In this document: in pieces, positions 1 to 13,500 of the stretch
Layout: each line of letters opens with the position of its first letter
How positions within the stretch are numbered: position 1 is the first letter of the stretch
NCBI RefSeq assembly: GCF_051020955.1
Contig: NC_135018.1
Location: 24,703,271-24,767,270 of the forward strand
Length of the DNA: 64,000 nucleotides
Source: Megalopta genalis
Taxonomy: Eukaryota > Arthropoda > Insecta > Hymenoptera > Halictidae
Direction: 5' to 3'
The notes under the pieces: generated by a model
The model's database searches: none
What the model was told of the DNA's origin: nothing
The model's input: the letters and a program-made list of their open reading frames with translations, nothing else
Made by a program: the position numbers and the translations under genes

Positions 1-155
1 AGGGTGAATTTAATCCGCGAAAGGGTGAATTTGATTGGCGAAAGAGTGAATTTAATTCGCGGAAGAGCGAATTCCATTCGCGAAAGAGCGAATGCCATTC
101 GACGATAGAATGAGTTAGCAAAAGGATGACTTTGTTTCGCAACGAAAGGGTGGCC
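1..155. repeat. 21-bp tandem repeat (about 6 copies, truncated by window edge)
   Basis: Consecutive 21-nt units of the form aagRGYGAATTYNATTCGCG, increasingly diverged towards 155. In frame 1 of the plus strand each unit reads a heptapeptide (RVNLIRE, RVNLIGE, RVNLIRG, RANSIRE, RANAIRR) until TAG at 106-108. It may be a plain minisatellite or the end of something coding to the left. Confidence 0.75.
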
Positions 156-1044
156 ACGATCTACGAATTGATGGTGGTAAAGCAGCGCGGCGAAAGTCAG
201 TGTGAAAAATCGTTCGGTGTCCTCCCCTGGTCTCTTTCGGTAGCGGATATATGTAGAAGGAGGAAAGTCGGGGGCGAGAGCGCCCGCGCGCGCACGAGTG
301 GAATCAGTATACGCAGCGAAGGCGAGTGCGACGGTGGCGTCGGGACGCCGCGGCGGCGCAGTCGGCTCGATCGATTCCACGTTTCGGTGTGCTCGCCGAG
401 AGGCACCAGCGGGTCTGACAGCGGCGAGAAAGACAGCGAGCTGGCTAGAAACGGTGAGGCGAAGTGGCTGTGACAAAAGTGCGACGGAGATCGAGCGATC
501 GCGATAGAACCGGGGGAGATAGGAGAGAAGGAGACCGAGTGGGGGAGGTAGAGAGAGAGTCGAAGAGAGTCGAAGAGAGTCGGGTGATCGGTGCGCGTGT
601 GTCCTCCGTCGGCGACGCGAACGACGACGACGAGAACGTGCGAGATCTCCGGATCACCGAGCTGACAGATCCACGGGGAAGGTTTGCCTGGGATTGCCGC
701 GAAATCAGCCTCGTCCCCTTGTGTTCCCCTGGTTAAAAATATTCGCGCGACGCGCAGCACGGTGCGGCAGGATGACGGCGTTCCGGACCTAGAAGAGGGA
801 AACGTAAGCTGAGAACAAACCGAACCGTCTCCACGAGCCGGAATCGATCGCGCGAGCACACTCTCGTAAACGCGTCCGCTTGTTCCATGACCCACATGTG
901 GACGGTGCTCGGTCTGAAATCCATGGACCACGTTATTGGTCATGGACTCGTTTCGCTCGTTTTAGGTGCTGTTCCGCGAGGCCCGACCCGACCCGACCCG
1001 ATACGATCCGACAGTGAACTTATCCGGAGCCCGACACTGACCCC
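156..1044 (+). promoter_or_regulatory. GC-rich, CpG-rich promoter / 5'UTR region of the CCSER-like gene
   Basis: A block clearly richer in GC and CpG than the flanking AT-rich DNA, directly upstream of the proposed start codon. It contains GAGA-rich stretches (about 280-580). Possible 5'UTR splice donors are ACG|GTGAGG near 452 and AC|GTAAGC near 801. No clear TATA box was found, and the transcription start cannot be fixed. ORFs in this block on both strands look like high-GC artefacts. Confidence 0.5.
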
Positions 1045-1095
1045 ATGGATGGACACCGGTGCGACGATGAGAACGCAGTCGAGAGAGGTGTTGCG
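1045..1095 (+). CDS. CCSER-like exon 1 (proposed start codon)
   Basis: ATG at 1045 in CCCCATGG context, first Met after an in-frame TGA at 1015. It reads 17 codons, MDGHRCDDENAVERGVA, to a good donor GCG|GTAAGG at 1095/1096 in phase 0. The acceptor at 6192/6193 is also phase 0 and opens straight into the big Ser-rich exon. The exon lies in the GC-rich block expected of a promoter and 5'UTR. A transcript starting at the Met at 6268 is the alternative. No homology supports the 17 residues; the call rests on phase, splice consensus and location. Confidence 0.5.
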
Positions 1096-1486
1096 GTAAG
1101 GGTGCTTGCATCTTCTATGTTTCTCGCCACGCTTACCGATCCGTTCTTCGTCTTCGACTTCGTCTTCTTCTTCTTCTTCGTCTTCTTCTTCTTCTTCTTG
1201 TTCTTCATGATCGTGAAGATCGCTGTTTCCCGAGCATGTCTCTACCCTGACGTCGCTAATGTCCATCCTCGGACGCGATCGGACGTCGTCGGTTGGACTA
1301 GGTTGCTGCCGCTGTCGCGTGCTTCTTTCACTCGGCGGTGTACGGCTCTAATATCGATTTACGGTCTTGAAATAGTCACGAAGAACCGGTACAGGTAGAT
1401 ACAGCTAACGTCAAAACAGACGCCGAGTTCTTCGATCGGGCTGTTTTGTTTTGTTCGAGCACCGTCTTCGAATTCGGATAGCATCG

Positions 1487-1536
<50 letters not shown>

Positions 1537-4500
1537 CGTGGTAGTGTGGTGTAATAGACAGACGGTCATCCGGCAATGTCAAAGGTTATCCGATGGTGAC
1601 GTATGCCATCCGAGGCAAGTACACGTATATTATTCGGTAGGAATTGATGGTTTAATAGTTCACAAGTAGATTGCACCTTGTCGATGACGTGTGATTCGTC
1701 AGTTCAATCACTGCGATGCCGATGGTACAAACAATTGCAAGATAAATTTAGTTTATCCGTTATATCTTTTGATTGATGACGTAAGAAATGTTAAGAAGTT
1801 TTGAAGGAATAGCAGACGATGTAAGACCGATGACAGGAATTGGAAAAGCTGTGGTTGTTTGTTATGGATGAACTGTAACAGTTGAACATATGGTGACGCG
1901 TGGAGGTGCGACAGAATTCGTCTAAGAACAATTGGATTGTCGCGATGAGCGTGACTATTGTAATTAATGCCGCGGGAATGAGAAAGGATTCTTCGTTAAT
2001 TCTCTATGGACTGTAAATCCAGTTATGTCATAAGTTCAAATTATTTCTGTCTTTTCGATGTTCTGACGTTTCGCTATCGAAATTCCTGTTCTTAGTTCTC
2101 AGTTTCTATTAGTACACGCAATAGCAGAAATGATATTCTATACCATCGAGACATTTAAATCGGAACTATTTCGAGCAAAAGAAACCACGCTGTCGTGTGA
2201 TTACGTGCAAGTTCTAGTCTTCCAGGTTTGTGATCCTGCGCAAAAGCCGGCTTGATAAACGTTTACGCTAGGTAATTTCTGTTGCTCCATCGACTTTATT
2301 TACCGAGTTGGCGTATTTATTTAAATCCCTTAACAATCTGAAGCAATGATTTACAACAATATTTTCTATTTGTTCTTAAAAGCTTATGGACGAAAGGGTC
2401 TTCGTTTGTCGCGTTTCCGTACATTCGCAAAATGACGCAACACTAAAAATTCGCGGAACTTAATATTTCAGCTTAATAGCGTTATGGTAGGAAGTGGAAG
2501 TTGCTTTAAAGATTACTGTATGCAGATAAAGATCGTAACATTGTGTTATAAACTTTTAAGTTTCATTTGAAACGCTTCTACTGAATAGCGAGCGAAACTT
2601 CTAATGTTGATAATATTGTTCACAAATTGTAAACTTTTGAGTTTGTTTATATAAGCCGTCTCGCTATGCGATTTGTAAAGTTTTCATATAGAATATTGAA
2701 TATAAATCTACAAAACATAGTAATTTTTTATCAGCATATTGTAAGGTTTTTATAGAAATCACAAGCAGTAAGAATTTACATAATTGAGACGACCTTCGAC
2801 ATTGATCGTTAGGTCGCTGGCAGATGATGTTCTGTAGCCGGTTTAGCATAACTTTCATGAATTTATATTAAATAGTTTAAGGAAAACGTTCTAATGAAAT
2901 TTGTTAGTACACGATTTAAAAAATAATGTCTGAATTTAATCAGCACAACAAAACAACGACTGGTTCATCAAAAACGAAGATTTACGTAATTTCTATTGTT
3001 GTCAGCGTATACGTATGTGTAGTCATTTGGTTATTCAAAAAAGGATATAAATTAATAAAAAATCTACTATATAAATAACTATTAATAAAAAAGATATTTA
3101 TAAATATACTATTCAAAAAAGGAAATATTCGTACGAATTTAATCGTGACATTCATCGAAATGTATTTATGGAAATGAGATATTGAACAAATTAAATTAGA
3201 TTAACATTCAAGAGGTTCTACAAGATTTGCTAAATCAGGATTATCACAAATCTTAATTCGAACGGTTTTCTCCTGATTCGCACGTTGATTACAAGACCGG
3301 CACAAAAATTTCACCAAAACAGTCATACTTTTCCTTCTAGAAAACGAGAACATTGGTTTGAGCATTTGCTATAGCAGTTACGCTTTCAACCTTCCCACCT
3401 TTCGTAAGCTTCGATTTACTCATTATTGTCTTTTCTAAATTGTTGATTATTATGGAAGGCGGGGTTTGTGTGTATTTGAGCCTAGTTTCTAATAATTAAT
3501 TTAAATTTTCACATATTTCGTTGGGACCATTAAGAAAATTAATGTATCTCGAAGGAGTATCTTGAAAAATCTGTTGAAATTGGTAAAAAAAAGATTATAA
3601 ATGATCTTAAGCATATTCGATTATATTTTTGTTAAAGAATGAAATTGGTGAACAGACTGTCGGCTCAGATGTTAACAAGTAGACTATGCCTAATTTTCTA
3701 GGGAATAGTGAACGGAAATGAAAGCAGATACTTCAAAGTATCTAATCGTGTCATCTTACATTTGTGCAGTAAGATTGTTAGGTCACGAACTTGTCTTGTT
3801 AATTTGAGTTTTCCCAATATTGGACGGCTCGCAGATATAATTGAGCATCGGCTCCTTGTTAGGAACGTGTTATAAGAAGCTCGAAGACACTCTCGACTGT
3901 CTCGACTAGAACGAGTGTCTGAAAAGCGCAGAGTTGGTTGATTTGGGAACGCGGTTGCTCTATTTCTGGAGTTTGAATCGGGTTACTTAATGTTTTTGAA
4001 CCTTCTACTTTTCCTGCTTCGTTATCGCCGGTCACAAGCTATTGGCGATTGCGGTATCAAATCTTACGTCCACATCTCTCGCTGTTCTACGTGGTTTGAA
4101 GAATTGATGTCCGATTCTACTTAGCTTATGAATCACTCTTTCACGTCATACGTACTTTATCGATTGCAAACAAATAATAAATTCTGCCATCGGTTTCGCG
4201 GCGTTTCCATGCCTGTAAGAATTGATATTTGCTTATTGCCAAATATATTATTATATCAACAATTTTGCAAACGGTTTATTTTCTTTATTTATGTTTATCT
4301 ACTGTTATCGCGTTAGTCTGTGAAAAATATTAATAAGAAATGTTTTCAAAAGATGTTACGGAACAAGTGTACAGATTTGTAAAGACAATCTTTGTGTCTT
4401 CTTTGTGTAATTTATTGAACAAACAAAGTAGATTTCGTTATATAGTTAATCGTATAGTTACGTGGAAGTTTGTCAGCACCTAATTTGTTCTAGAGATTGT

Positions 4501-7500
4501 TAAAAACTACATTTAAAAGACATGCTGTAAATTTCAACGATATTTTGAAATATCATTAAATATTGAAAATGTATTTTACAAGTCGATTCTTTTAACTTTT
4601 TGAATTTCTATACCTTACTAAGGAATTTCCATTTATCACAGAATACTTGCAATCGAATGATTGTGGAATATATTAACTTTCGGTTCTGTATAATTCTCCA
4701 GATGATGGAATTTTTGCGAATTATACATATAGCACATAACAATACAGATTAGTTAGGACTATCTGAGAGTAATAAACCACAATAAAATTCGTTGAATGAT
4801 TTATCAAATTTTTTTAAGTCCACGGATTGTATATTAATATATAACACAAGTTACTTAATAAGCGATTCACAAAACAGAACATTTATACTTTTGCAGTACG
4901 CATCTGTGTATTCGCTGTGTATTTGTATATGTTTATTATTTTTTTTGTTAATGGGTCCATCAAAATATTTTTCGTACGCGATGCAATTCCTAAACAATTT
5001 TTCAGGATCGCCGCCATTTTTTCCGTGTACAGCTGCAGTGAGTAACGATAACATTCGGACATGATTTAATAACTTTTTTGAGATATGACATGAACTTTTT
5101 TGAAATGTTGAACTGACAAATTTACTAGATAAACAGAAAAATTGCAATTTGCTGAAATGGCATAAATCCCATTGTTTAGTGAACTTGTCCTTCTGACATC
5201 AAAAACAAATTCTGGTCGTTTCGTCGAACTTCAAAAAAGTTGGACTATTGTATTTTAATAGGTGACCGAATATTTTCCCGACAAACTATATTCCGTCCAA
5301 AGACCTATGCTACAAGATATCGATAACAGCAAGGATAAATGTATTTACATTTACCAGTCGCAAAGTTCTAGAAATGCTGTTTGTACTTTCTGATGCTATG
5401 CGATGAACCAAACGCAGAGTTAAGGCGCCTAAGTCGATTGTTACGTATTTCAGAGGACTAAACAAACCAGTTCTGAGTATTGAAACAAGTATTTTTAAAA
5501 TATTAAAAGTGAAGTACTTGTTCGAACCGTTATCAAAAAGTAGACTAGTCAGAAACATTCGACAAGATGATGCAAATGTTTTTGTGCTATAAGATTTATA
5601 GCTGTAAAGAACAAAAAGAAACAAACTAACATAAAAGAATATTCTTTTGTGAATAACGTTGAAATGGTACAAAACCGAATCGAAAATAAAATGTAACGAA
5701 GTTAAAGTATTAATCGTTTCCTAAACTCAAATAAATGTAAAATCTGCTGATGCTTGTGCTACTCCAAAAAAAAACAAGAAGTGTAAAAAACATGCCAACG
5801 CGCATAAAGGTAAAAGCAAATATACGTATTCATTAACAAATCGCGCATAATTAAAACATTGCTTTATCAACTGAAGCATTTTACAATAAATTTCTAGACC
5901 AAATAAAAAAACTTGGTCCCCCGTTGATGGGCTTTTTTCAGCTAATGATTTTTTGAAACCATAACTGGTTCAATTATCCTGACCACTACAGGTTGGAAAA
6001 CAGCCACAGCTAATTAATGTACAATTTTGACTAAAACCAGGTGCGACTTCCCACAAGCACGGCCGCTAAAAATACCGGCGACGTGAAACACGACAGCTAT
6101 CGATCGGCAGCAATCACGGGGGACAACGGCAAGAAGTTGTATGTATCAGCTTTGATTGGCGAAATCCTGAAAGCCGTGTTTATTTCTTCTAGAATTGCAA
6201 CAAGGGCTCGAGGCGGGGTGCGGCCACGTCGTTCGGGTTCCGACGAAGACAGGCCACGGGGATCCCCATGGCGATATCGACCTACTCAGCGGAGTCCAGC
6301 CTGATCCAGCCACGATCGAAATCGGCCGGTCCCGAGCAGAATCGTAGGCGCGACGAAGACAACGCGGGCGCCATACGCAACCTATCGTCGGGTCGGTCGA
6401 CGCCTCGATTAGCTCCGCCGAAGAAGGACGCCACCGGGATTGCGGTGAGGACGAACCGTTTCGGGTACAAGCAGCCGCAGGTGAAGTTCACGAACAAGGT
6501 CGGAGACATCTGCAGCAGCCACACGGTCAGCCACTACAACCAGGAGACCTTGCAGCAACATCAGCAAGAGAGCATCCCGAAGCAAACGCAGAGAGTAGCG
6601 CCGGTGGTGTGCAGTTCGTTGCCAGCATCGAAGATCAGGTCGCCGGCGCGTAGCGTGACCATTTACAACAATGTGGGCAGCGTCTCCCACGTGGACGGGA
6701 ACCGAAGGCCATCGGGTATTCCGGAGCCGGTCGGCAGGTACACTCTGCACACCAGCCACCTGCCGCTGCCGCAGTTCGCCGTGAGGATGACCAACGCGAA
6801 CTCCAAAACTGCGAAAACAGCAGCCAATCAGAACAGGAAGGTGTCTGCCGCATCGAAGGGTTCTACGAGCTCGAAGGAAGGCTCGAGCACCGAAGACTCT
6901 GGCGTAGGAAGTCAACAAGGCTGCATGGTGGACGACACCGTCACCCGAGGGTACGATTACACCGGTGGCTCTCCGAGCAGGAGGCGAGGAATAGGAAGGC
7001 CTAGGAACTTGAGGATGGTGGTGAACGGGAAGAGCTTCGATGTCAGGGACGTCAGGGATGACGACAGTACGGTCACCGAGATATCGGTGATCCCGCTGCC
7101 GAAGACGTTCACGGCCGCCAACACTGGCCTGGTGAGAGAACGAACGACACAGTATCAAAGAATCGTGAACAAAGATAACAGACACGCGGAATCGACCACC
7201 TCTATGTCCACCACATCGTCGGAGGGGTACGACGAGGGACTGGGTGAGGAGAAGGTTTACAAGGACAGGTCTCGATCAGAAAAGATTCCCTCCATCAAGT
7301 CGGACTTCAGCCCACCTAGCTCCGACGACCCTGAGTACGGACACGGAGAAGCTATGGCCGACGAGTACTCGTTGAGCTCCAGCGACGAATGCCACCGTTC
7401 CTCTTCCGTTGCTCACCACATGCAAGCTGCTGCGAACCCGGCCAAGAACGGAACGATGCCAAGGACATCGCTGCGGTCGGTGTTGCTCACCATCGAAGAC

Positions 7501-10500
7501 CCTGCTTTCGCCGCCGCTGCAGCTACGTCTACCTCGCTGATAGATGACGAGACCTCTCCCGTCGACAGTCTCTTCGACAGTCTTACAGCCAGTATTACGC
7601 AATCGGACGTCAAAGCTCCAAGAAAGGAGCAACCCATGGAACAGTCCGTAAATACGTTGGACGACGACAGCCCTGGGACGCCTACTAATGCCTCGAATTC
7701 GTTGAGCTTGTCGGAGGGCAGGGAATTCTTCGACGACGAGATCGCTGATCAGCCGGGGCTCATTTTGAACGAGAACATAAGGATCGGAGCTGAAGCGCAA
7801 TCTATTGTAGCCAGCCAGCTTGTTACCGAAAACAGCCATACGTTAGTTGAATCCAGTCCTAAAGCAGGTAAAGAGGATTGATTATTTTCGTTTAAGGATT
7901 TTCTGTTTTGTCGAGATACAGGGCGTCTCAGTTAAACGGGCTCACCTTTCAACATCCTCACAATATCTTTTTCGAAGTTATTTTTAGCAGTTCTAAAAGG
8001 TCATTGATATTTTTTATCGCATCGTGCAGCTAATCAAAAGATATGTTCAGAAGTGTGCAACAACATGACCTTGCAACGACCTTGATCATCAAAGGTTTAG
8101 TTCGTTGCATCGCACAATTTAATTTGAGTAGTAGTTATCCGTGCATTTCAGATTAGGCCGATTATGGTAATTGAATGGAATGATAGCATTCATACATTAG
8201 TGTGAATATTGTGGATTATTGTGGATGTATGAATTATGTGGCTTGAAATATTGGAAAATATGACCTTGAGAAAAAGTCTTCTCTATCACGATAATTGCCC
8301 AACTAAAGCACACATTTTTTGGATTACTAATATTAAGGGTATTATTTTATTTTTTACAATTAAACTTCAATTTTATTAGGCGACAATATCAAAAAGTTGA
8401 ATTTTTTAAAATTACTTCATATTACACAATATCAACTAACGTTGAAATATATAGTTATAACCCACTTGAGTGCAGTTATAGTCCGCGGTACTGGACACTG
8501 TATAAGGTTTCTTGGCAATATTTTAGCGTTTCATTTAAAAAGTCCAAAAAATTTCAGTTTGCAACTGCGCTGACCTGTAGACAATCAAAGTGTTAAACAA
8601 TAGTGGTTGATAAGCAATACAAAATTGCTCTCTGGAACAGAGGCAGAGTTATAGGCTAGCCCAGTTACCAGATTCGCCCTGTATATTAGAAGTTGGACAT
8701 TTTCTAGCAATACTCACCAATTGCTCCATTTTCCAGCTGCGGGATACAGTAAGGACGCAACGAACAGCCCACACCATGGCAAACGAATGAGTCGAACAGG
8801 CAGTGTCGACACTCTGTCTCCTTGCGAATCAATCGCATCTGACGATTTGATATTGGATTACGAACAAAGCGACGCGAGTTCCTTCGATGAACACCATCGG
8901 TGAGTATTTTCAAGTGACAAACCTCGAAACAAGTTTTTCTAACAGTTTTTATCCTTCCGACGTGACCAAATAAGTGGTACCATTAAAATCCTTGATCAAA
9001 TCATGAAGACGATACTGAACATGAAAGAACATTGTTTCTCAGAATGATCTGCTTTTCGCTATTAACTTCTAGTCTTCTTTTAGTAATGTTATCATTTAAG
9101 TGATGATACATCTTTAAGTTCACCTGATCTACACATTATCTAAAACGTGAAATCTCTTTGTATTTTAGGGTGGATTCGACCATACCATTGCAGGATATGA
9201 GCGAAATTGAACGATCACAACGTGAGATTGTGATGAGAGATTGGCATAATCTTTTCTCTCGGTTGGGTGCATGTCAATCGGTCCAGCAAACTAATAATAC
9301 GAACACGATTAATAACAATGTGAACGGTGAATCGGCCAATAACAATAATCAAGCAGCCAACGAAATGGGGTGTGTATATCAACTTTTCACATTTCTATCG
9401 CTGCCTGTGGCCCATTATTTTCAGATACTGCATGTGCTTATGCTAGACAAAACATGGAACATTACCTGGTAAACATTGAAAGTCCCACAAGTATTATTTT
9501 TAAATATTACTGAGTGTACTCACCGCTGTTATTAACATGTTCAAACGTTTTACAGCTTGGAAATCGCTTTTTTTGTGTTTCATTTCTAATATAGGGTGTT
9601 TCTTGACGCAATTCAGACGATTTTTCGTGATAAAATGAATTAAAAATGTAAGGAAATGGGATAAAGTCACTTTTTAATGTCCTTATTCTATTTTAATCAA
9701 TATTCTTAGAAAAATAGAGACTTGCTATTCTTCATTATACAATACAGAAAGAATAAACTGAAGAATCATGAATAGTTGAATAAAGAGCAAGCTTCAGTTT
9801 AAACTCAATTCAATTGAATTATTTTTTATGAGATTTCTGTAAAACCTTCGTCATTTTTCTAATGCATTTTCTATTTACATCATTAAAACGCTGACGCCTA
9901 AATCCATTGTTCAAAGTTTCACAAAATGTGATGCACGATAAGCAAATGTGTTTATTGCGTTAGTGGACAAACAAAAAAAAAAGTTTTAATTCATTTTAAT
10001 TTTAGATAACTCCATTCCTCATTTTTTATTCATTTTTGTATCATCGTCTAATAACTGCATACCCTGTACAGTTAACACCGTGTGTTGCTTCGCTGCGAGT
10101 TTACACTTTACGTGTTAATGTTTAATACCACGCAATCATAAATAAGACAAAATATAAACTGTCTCTGAAATTCATTGCAAAGTTACTTAATCGTGTTAAA
10201 GTTTTTCGTGATTGATGGGAAAATTGTTAGTTGTGTGCACAACAAGGCAAATTATCGCCATTGCATTTCAAGACTTTCGTCGGGGCTGCAAATTTCTGAA
10301 CTGTTTTACTACTGGCTATAATAATTATATACTATACTGACTATAGTACTGACTGTAACATTCTAAAGAAGTGTTAGATGTTACGCATTCATGTCTCTTC
10401 TTTTGTACATTGGAAATATGCGGTTATTACGGCTGAAACGTGAATCAGCCTGTGTTTCATAACATAAATGAATTTATTGAATTTTTACTGTTGGTAAAAC

Positions 10501-13500
10501 TTTCACTCGTAGTTGATAAGGATCAATAAGGTAAGTAGTGAAGCATTGTTACAGAGGAATACAGCAATTCGTCTATAAGTGTATCATGATAAATGATTCG
10601 ACAGAACCGTAGCAATGCTTCTGTTAACAAACAGCATTTGTATTTCATATTATTTGCTCTTTCTTGACGACAGCTAAAAATCAACTGCATGAAATATTCG
10701 TACGCAGTTTATTGGCTATAAATCAATGTAATTATATCTATTTCAATATCTTAATTATTACAAAATATTTATTTTCCTATTTGTATTATATACTTTCCAA
10801 AAGTATACCGGAAGTTAATCGGAGGGGTGGGTGGGGATACAATATTTGCTGTTAATGATAATTTGATTATCGATCACTCTTACAATTTACTGTAGCATTA
10901 CAAATATTTGAAGAAAAAATAATGCTATTTTATTTTGTATCAATTCTGGTGTTTATAGCTATTTTTATTTTCATTACTTTATAAGATATTTCTTTATTTA
11001 TCTTTTATCTTGACTAAGAAAATTTGTCTCTGAAGACTAATACAAGCAAAAATAAATTATATAGTGACAAACCCGAGAATTGTGATGGTGTTAAAAAATT
11101 TCTTGTTCATAATTTTTCGAAGAGAGGTTTAGTAACACTATAAAACTGTATTTAGTATACTATAAAACTGTGTGTACAAGTGATTAAGAATCACATTTTT
11201 CTCATACCGTTCGATAGTTGTAAGACGTTATTCTTGAAAAATGTTTATGATAATTTGATATCTGACGTTCTTGTTATACAGCAGAAAAGAAATGACACAT
11301 AAACATGTGTACAGAGATTAAGAATGGAAAAGCTGTAAACGATAGTACTGAATACTTAAAGTTTACTTGGGAAATTTAATTTACAGTATTAAAAATAGAG
11401 ATGCTTTTCTAAACGGTGGGAAGGAAGAAAAATATTTAAAGGTACGAAAGATTTTAAACTGAGAATTACCATTCGTTTTTGACAGTCTACAAATAAATGA
11501 TCATATTTTAATACTTTCACTACATACAAATATATAGACAACATTGCTTAAACATAAGTTGAATAATCGTGACATCTAATGACTCCATAAAAAGAAAGTG
11601 ACTACTTGATCATTCAGTTGCCTTACAAGAATTTCAGCACACAATTTGTCTTGATTTGATTTCTTTGTTTAAATCTTGTGTACAATTTAGCATATTTTGC
11701 ATATAAAGAATGATCGAATGAATCTTCCTTAGATGCGTTTAAGAAAGAACTGTTTGGCAATCTAAATCTACCAAACAAATAGAATATTTTCCCGATAAAC
11801 CTCGATGAGAGGTGACTCACTAAAGGTACGATAAGATTGCAGAATCTACGCGCAAACCGAAGCTTCGATGCTTCTTCACAACGATAAGAATGTTACATAC
11901 TTTTCGATTGTGTTTCACGTATCGCATGTTCACTACGATCAAAGCCTTCGTTGTGAAATAATGCGATCGTCCGATCAGACACATAGATATGTCGAATGTG
12001 TCAGAGCCCATAACATGCTACATACGGTAGACACTTGTGCGTTGCATGCATGGTGTAGTCATTCGTGCGAAACACTGAGTCTGCGTTCCAGACGTACAGA
12101 CGTCTGTTCGTTGGAGATATCTCTGTTCCTCAGAACATTCGCCCCGAAATCAATACATAACTCTATAGAAATTGTTTTCCTATGTGTCCGTGTTGCGTGC
12201 ACGGAGTATCACGGAATGGAACAATGAGAAAATTTAGCGAGCAAACAAGAAGGCGAAAAAAGAAACGCTACCTTTCCGTTCTAAAATCGAGTTTAAATAT
12301 TTGTCTGATACTTGTGTTATTATAATTTCGTTCAGTTATGTCAGTCTTTTCAATTCGGTTTGCTCATAAGAACAGTTTTTTGCCCGCGTTAAGCCAGAAC
12401 GCTACCGTTCACCATTTCGTAACAGCCCTATTGATTTTGCCATAAATGCATAAAATCCTCGGTCTAGTTGAGACTCGCAGACTATTGTCGAGCTGATAAC
12501 GAACGTTCTAAAAAAGGATCTGCTTACGTGTCTGTTCATGACTTAACGATTCTACTTCGTGTTGACGCTAACGTGAAATCCCATGAAATTATTAACGCGT
12601 CTATTCATGACCTACCGATTCTACTTCGTATTAATACCTAATATCATCACGTGATGCTTATTATTGAAGAATTACATGTCCGCTTATGAGTAGACTGCGG
12701 ATATGCAAAATAAAAATCAACCAAAAGTTAAATAAAAATATATTTCTTCTATCAATAACATCAACAAATTTGTTATAATGAAACAGATTCTTAAGTTCTT
12801 TTTTGTATTTCATATACGTGTCTCATAAATACATAAAATCTGCGGTCTACTTCTAATGCAATACGTGACATTTATGCATTTTTTACACTTATTATATTGT
12901 TCATATTTTATATAAAATTGTTTTCTCTATAATGCAATATTTTTTACAGAAAACATAAACAGTTATTCAACGCTACTTAACTGTGTTCATATTAGGTATC
13001 GATTTATTATTAGCCTATTTTTATCAACTATGATAAAGTGTCGCAATTTTTTTGTGGGGACCTTGCAAAATAGTAGAAATTTTTTTATTTAACTAAAAAT
13101 GATCGTTTACATGTAACAAAATAAAAGTTTTTCTCTGGGCTTTTTATTAGAATTTCTCATTAACAATTATACAAATGTTAACGTTTTAGTGATCATGCCA
13201 ATAACTAGGTATTTACTACTTTATATTCAATTTATATATGAGCTGCAGTGTTAGATAATCGTATAATTTCGGCATGTTAATTAATGATATACTTTCGATT
13301 ACGTTGGGAGGACTATTGTCATAGTAATAGTTACAGGATATCTTTCAACAATCGTCTAATGTGTAACACTATAACAGAAAAATTTCGCTTGCGTTGCTTC
13401 TTACGGCACCCCTTTGTATAGATTTGTAGATAATCTTCTGTACTCACTGTAAATACTCATAAAACTAAAGAAACACTTTATATTACAGTTCAAGTAACAA

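Noticed and set aside
197..1266. Long ORFs on both strands in the GC-rich block (for example 248 aa at 197-943 minus, 108 aa acidic at 940-1266 minus)
   Set aside because: High GC and CpG content opens several frames at once, and the Glu/Asp run is just the TTC/GTC triplet tract read backwards. No domain and no splice support.
6282..7839. Minus-strand ORFs of 258 and 187 aa
   Set aside because: Antisense shadows of the large GC-rich CCSER-like exon.
9592..10075. ATAGGGTGTTTC and CATACCCTGTAC as ends of a transposable element
   Set aside because: Only the first 7-8 bases are inverted; the rest does not match and there is no clear target duplication.
11868..12227. 119-codon plus-strand ORF MLLHNDKNVTYFSI...
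   Set aside because: No recognisable domain, overlaps another ORF on the opposite strand, and no matching in-phase acceptor/donor pair. Left out of the gene model.
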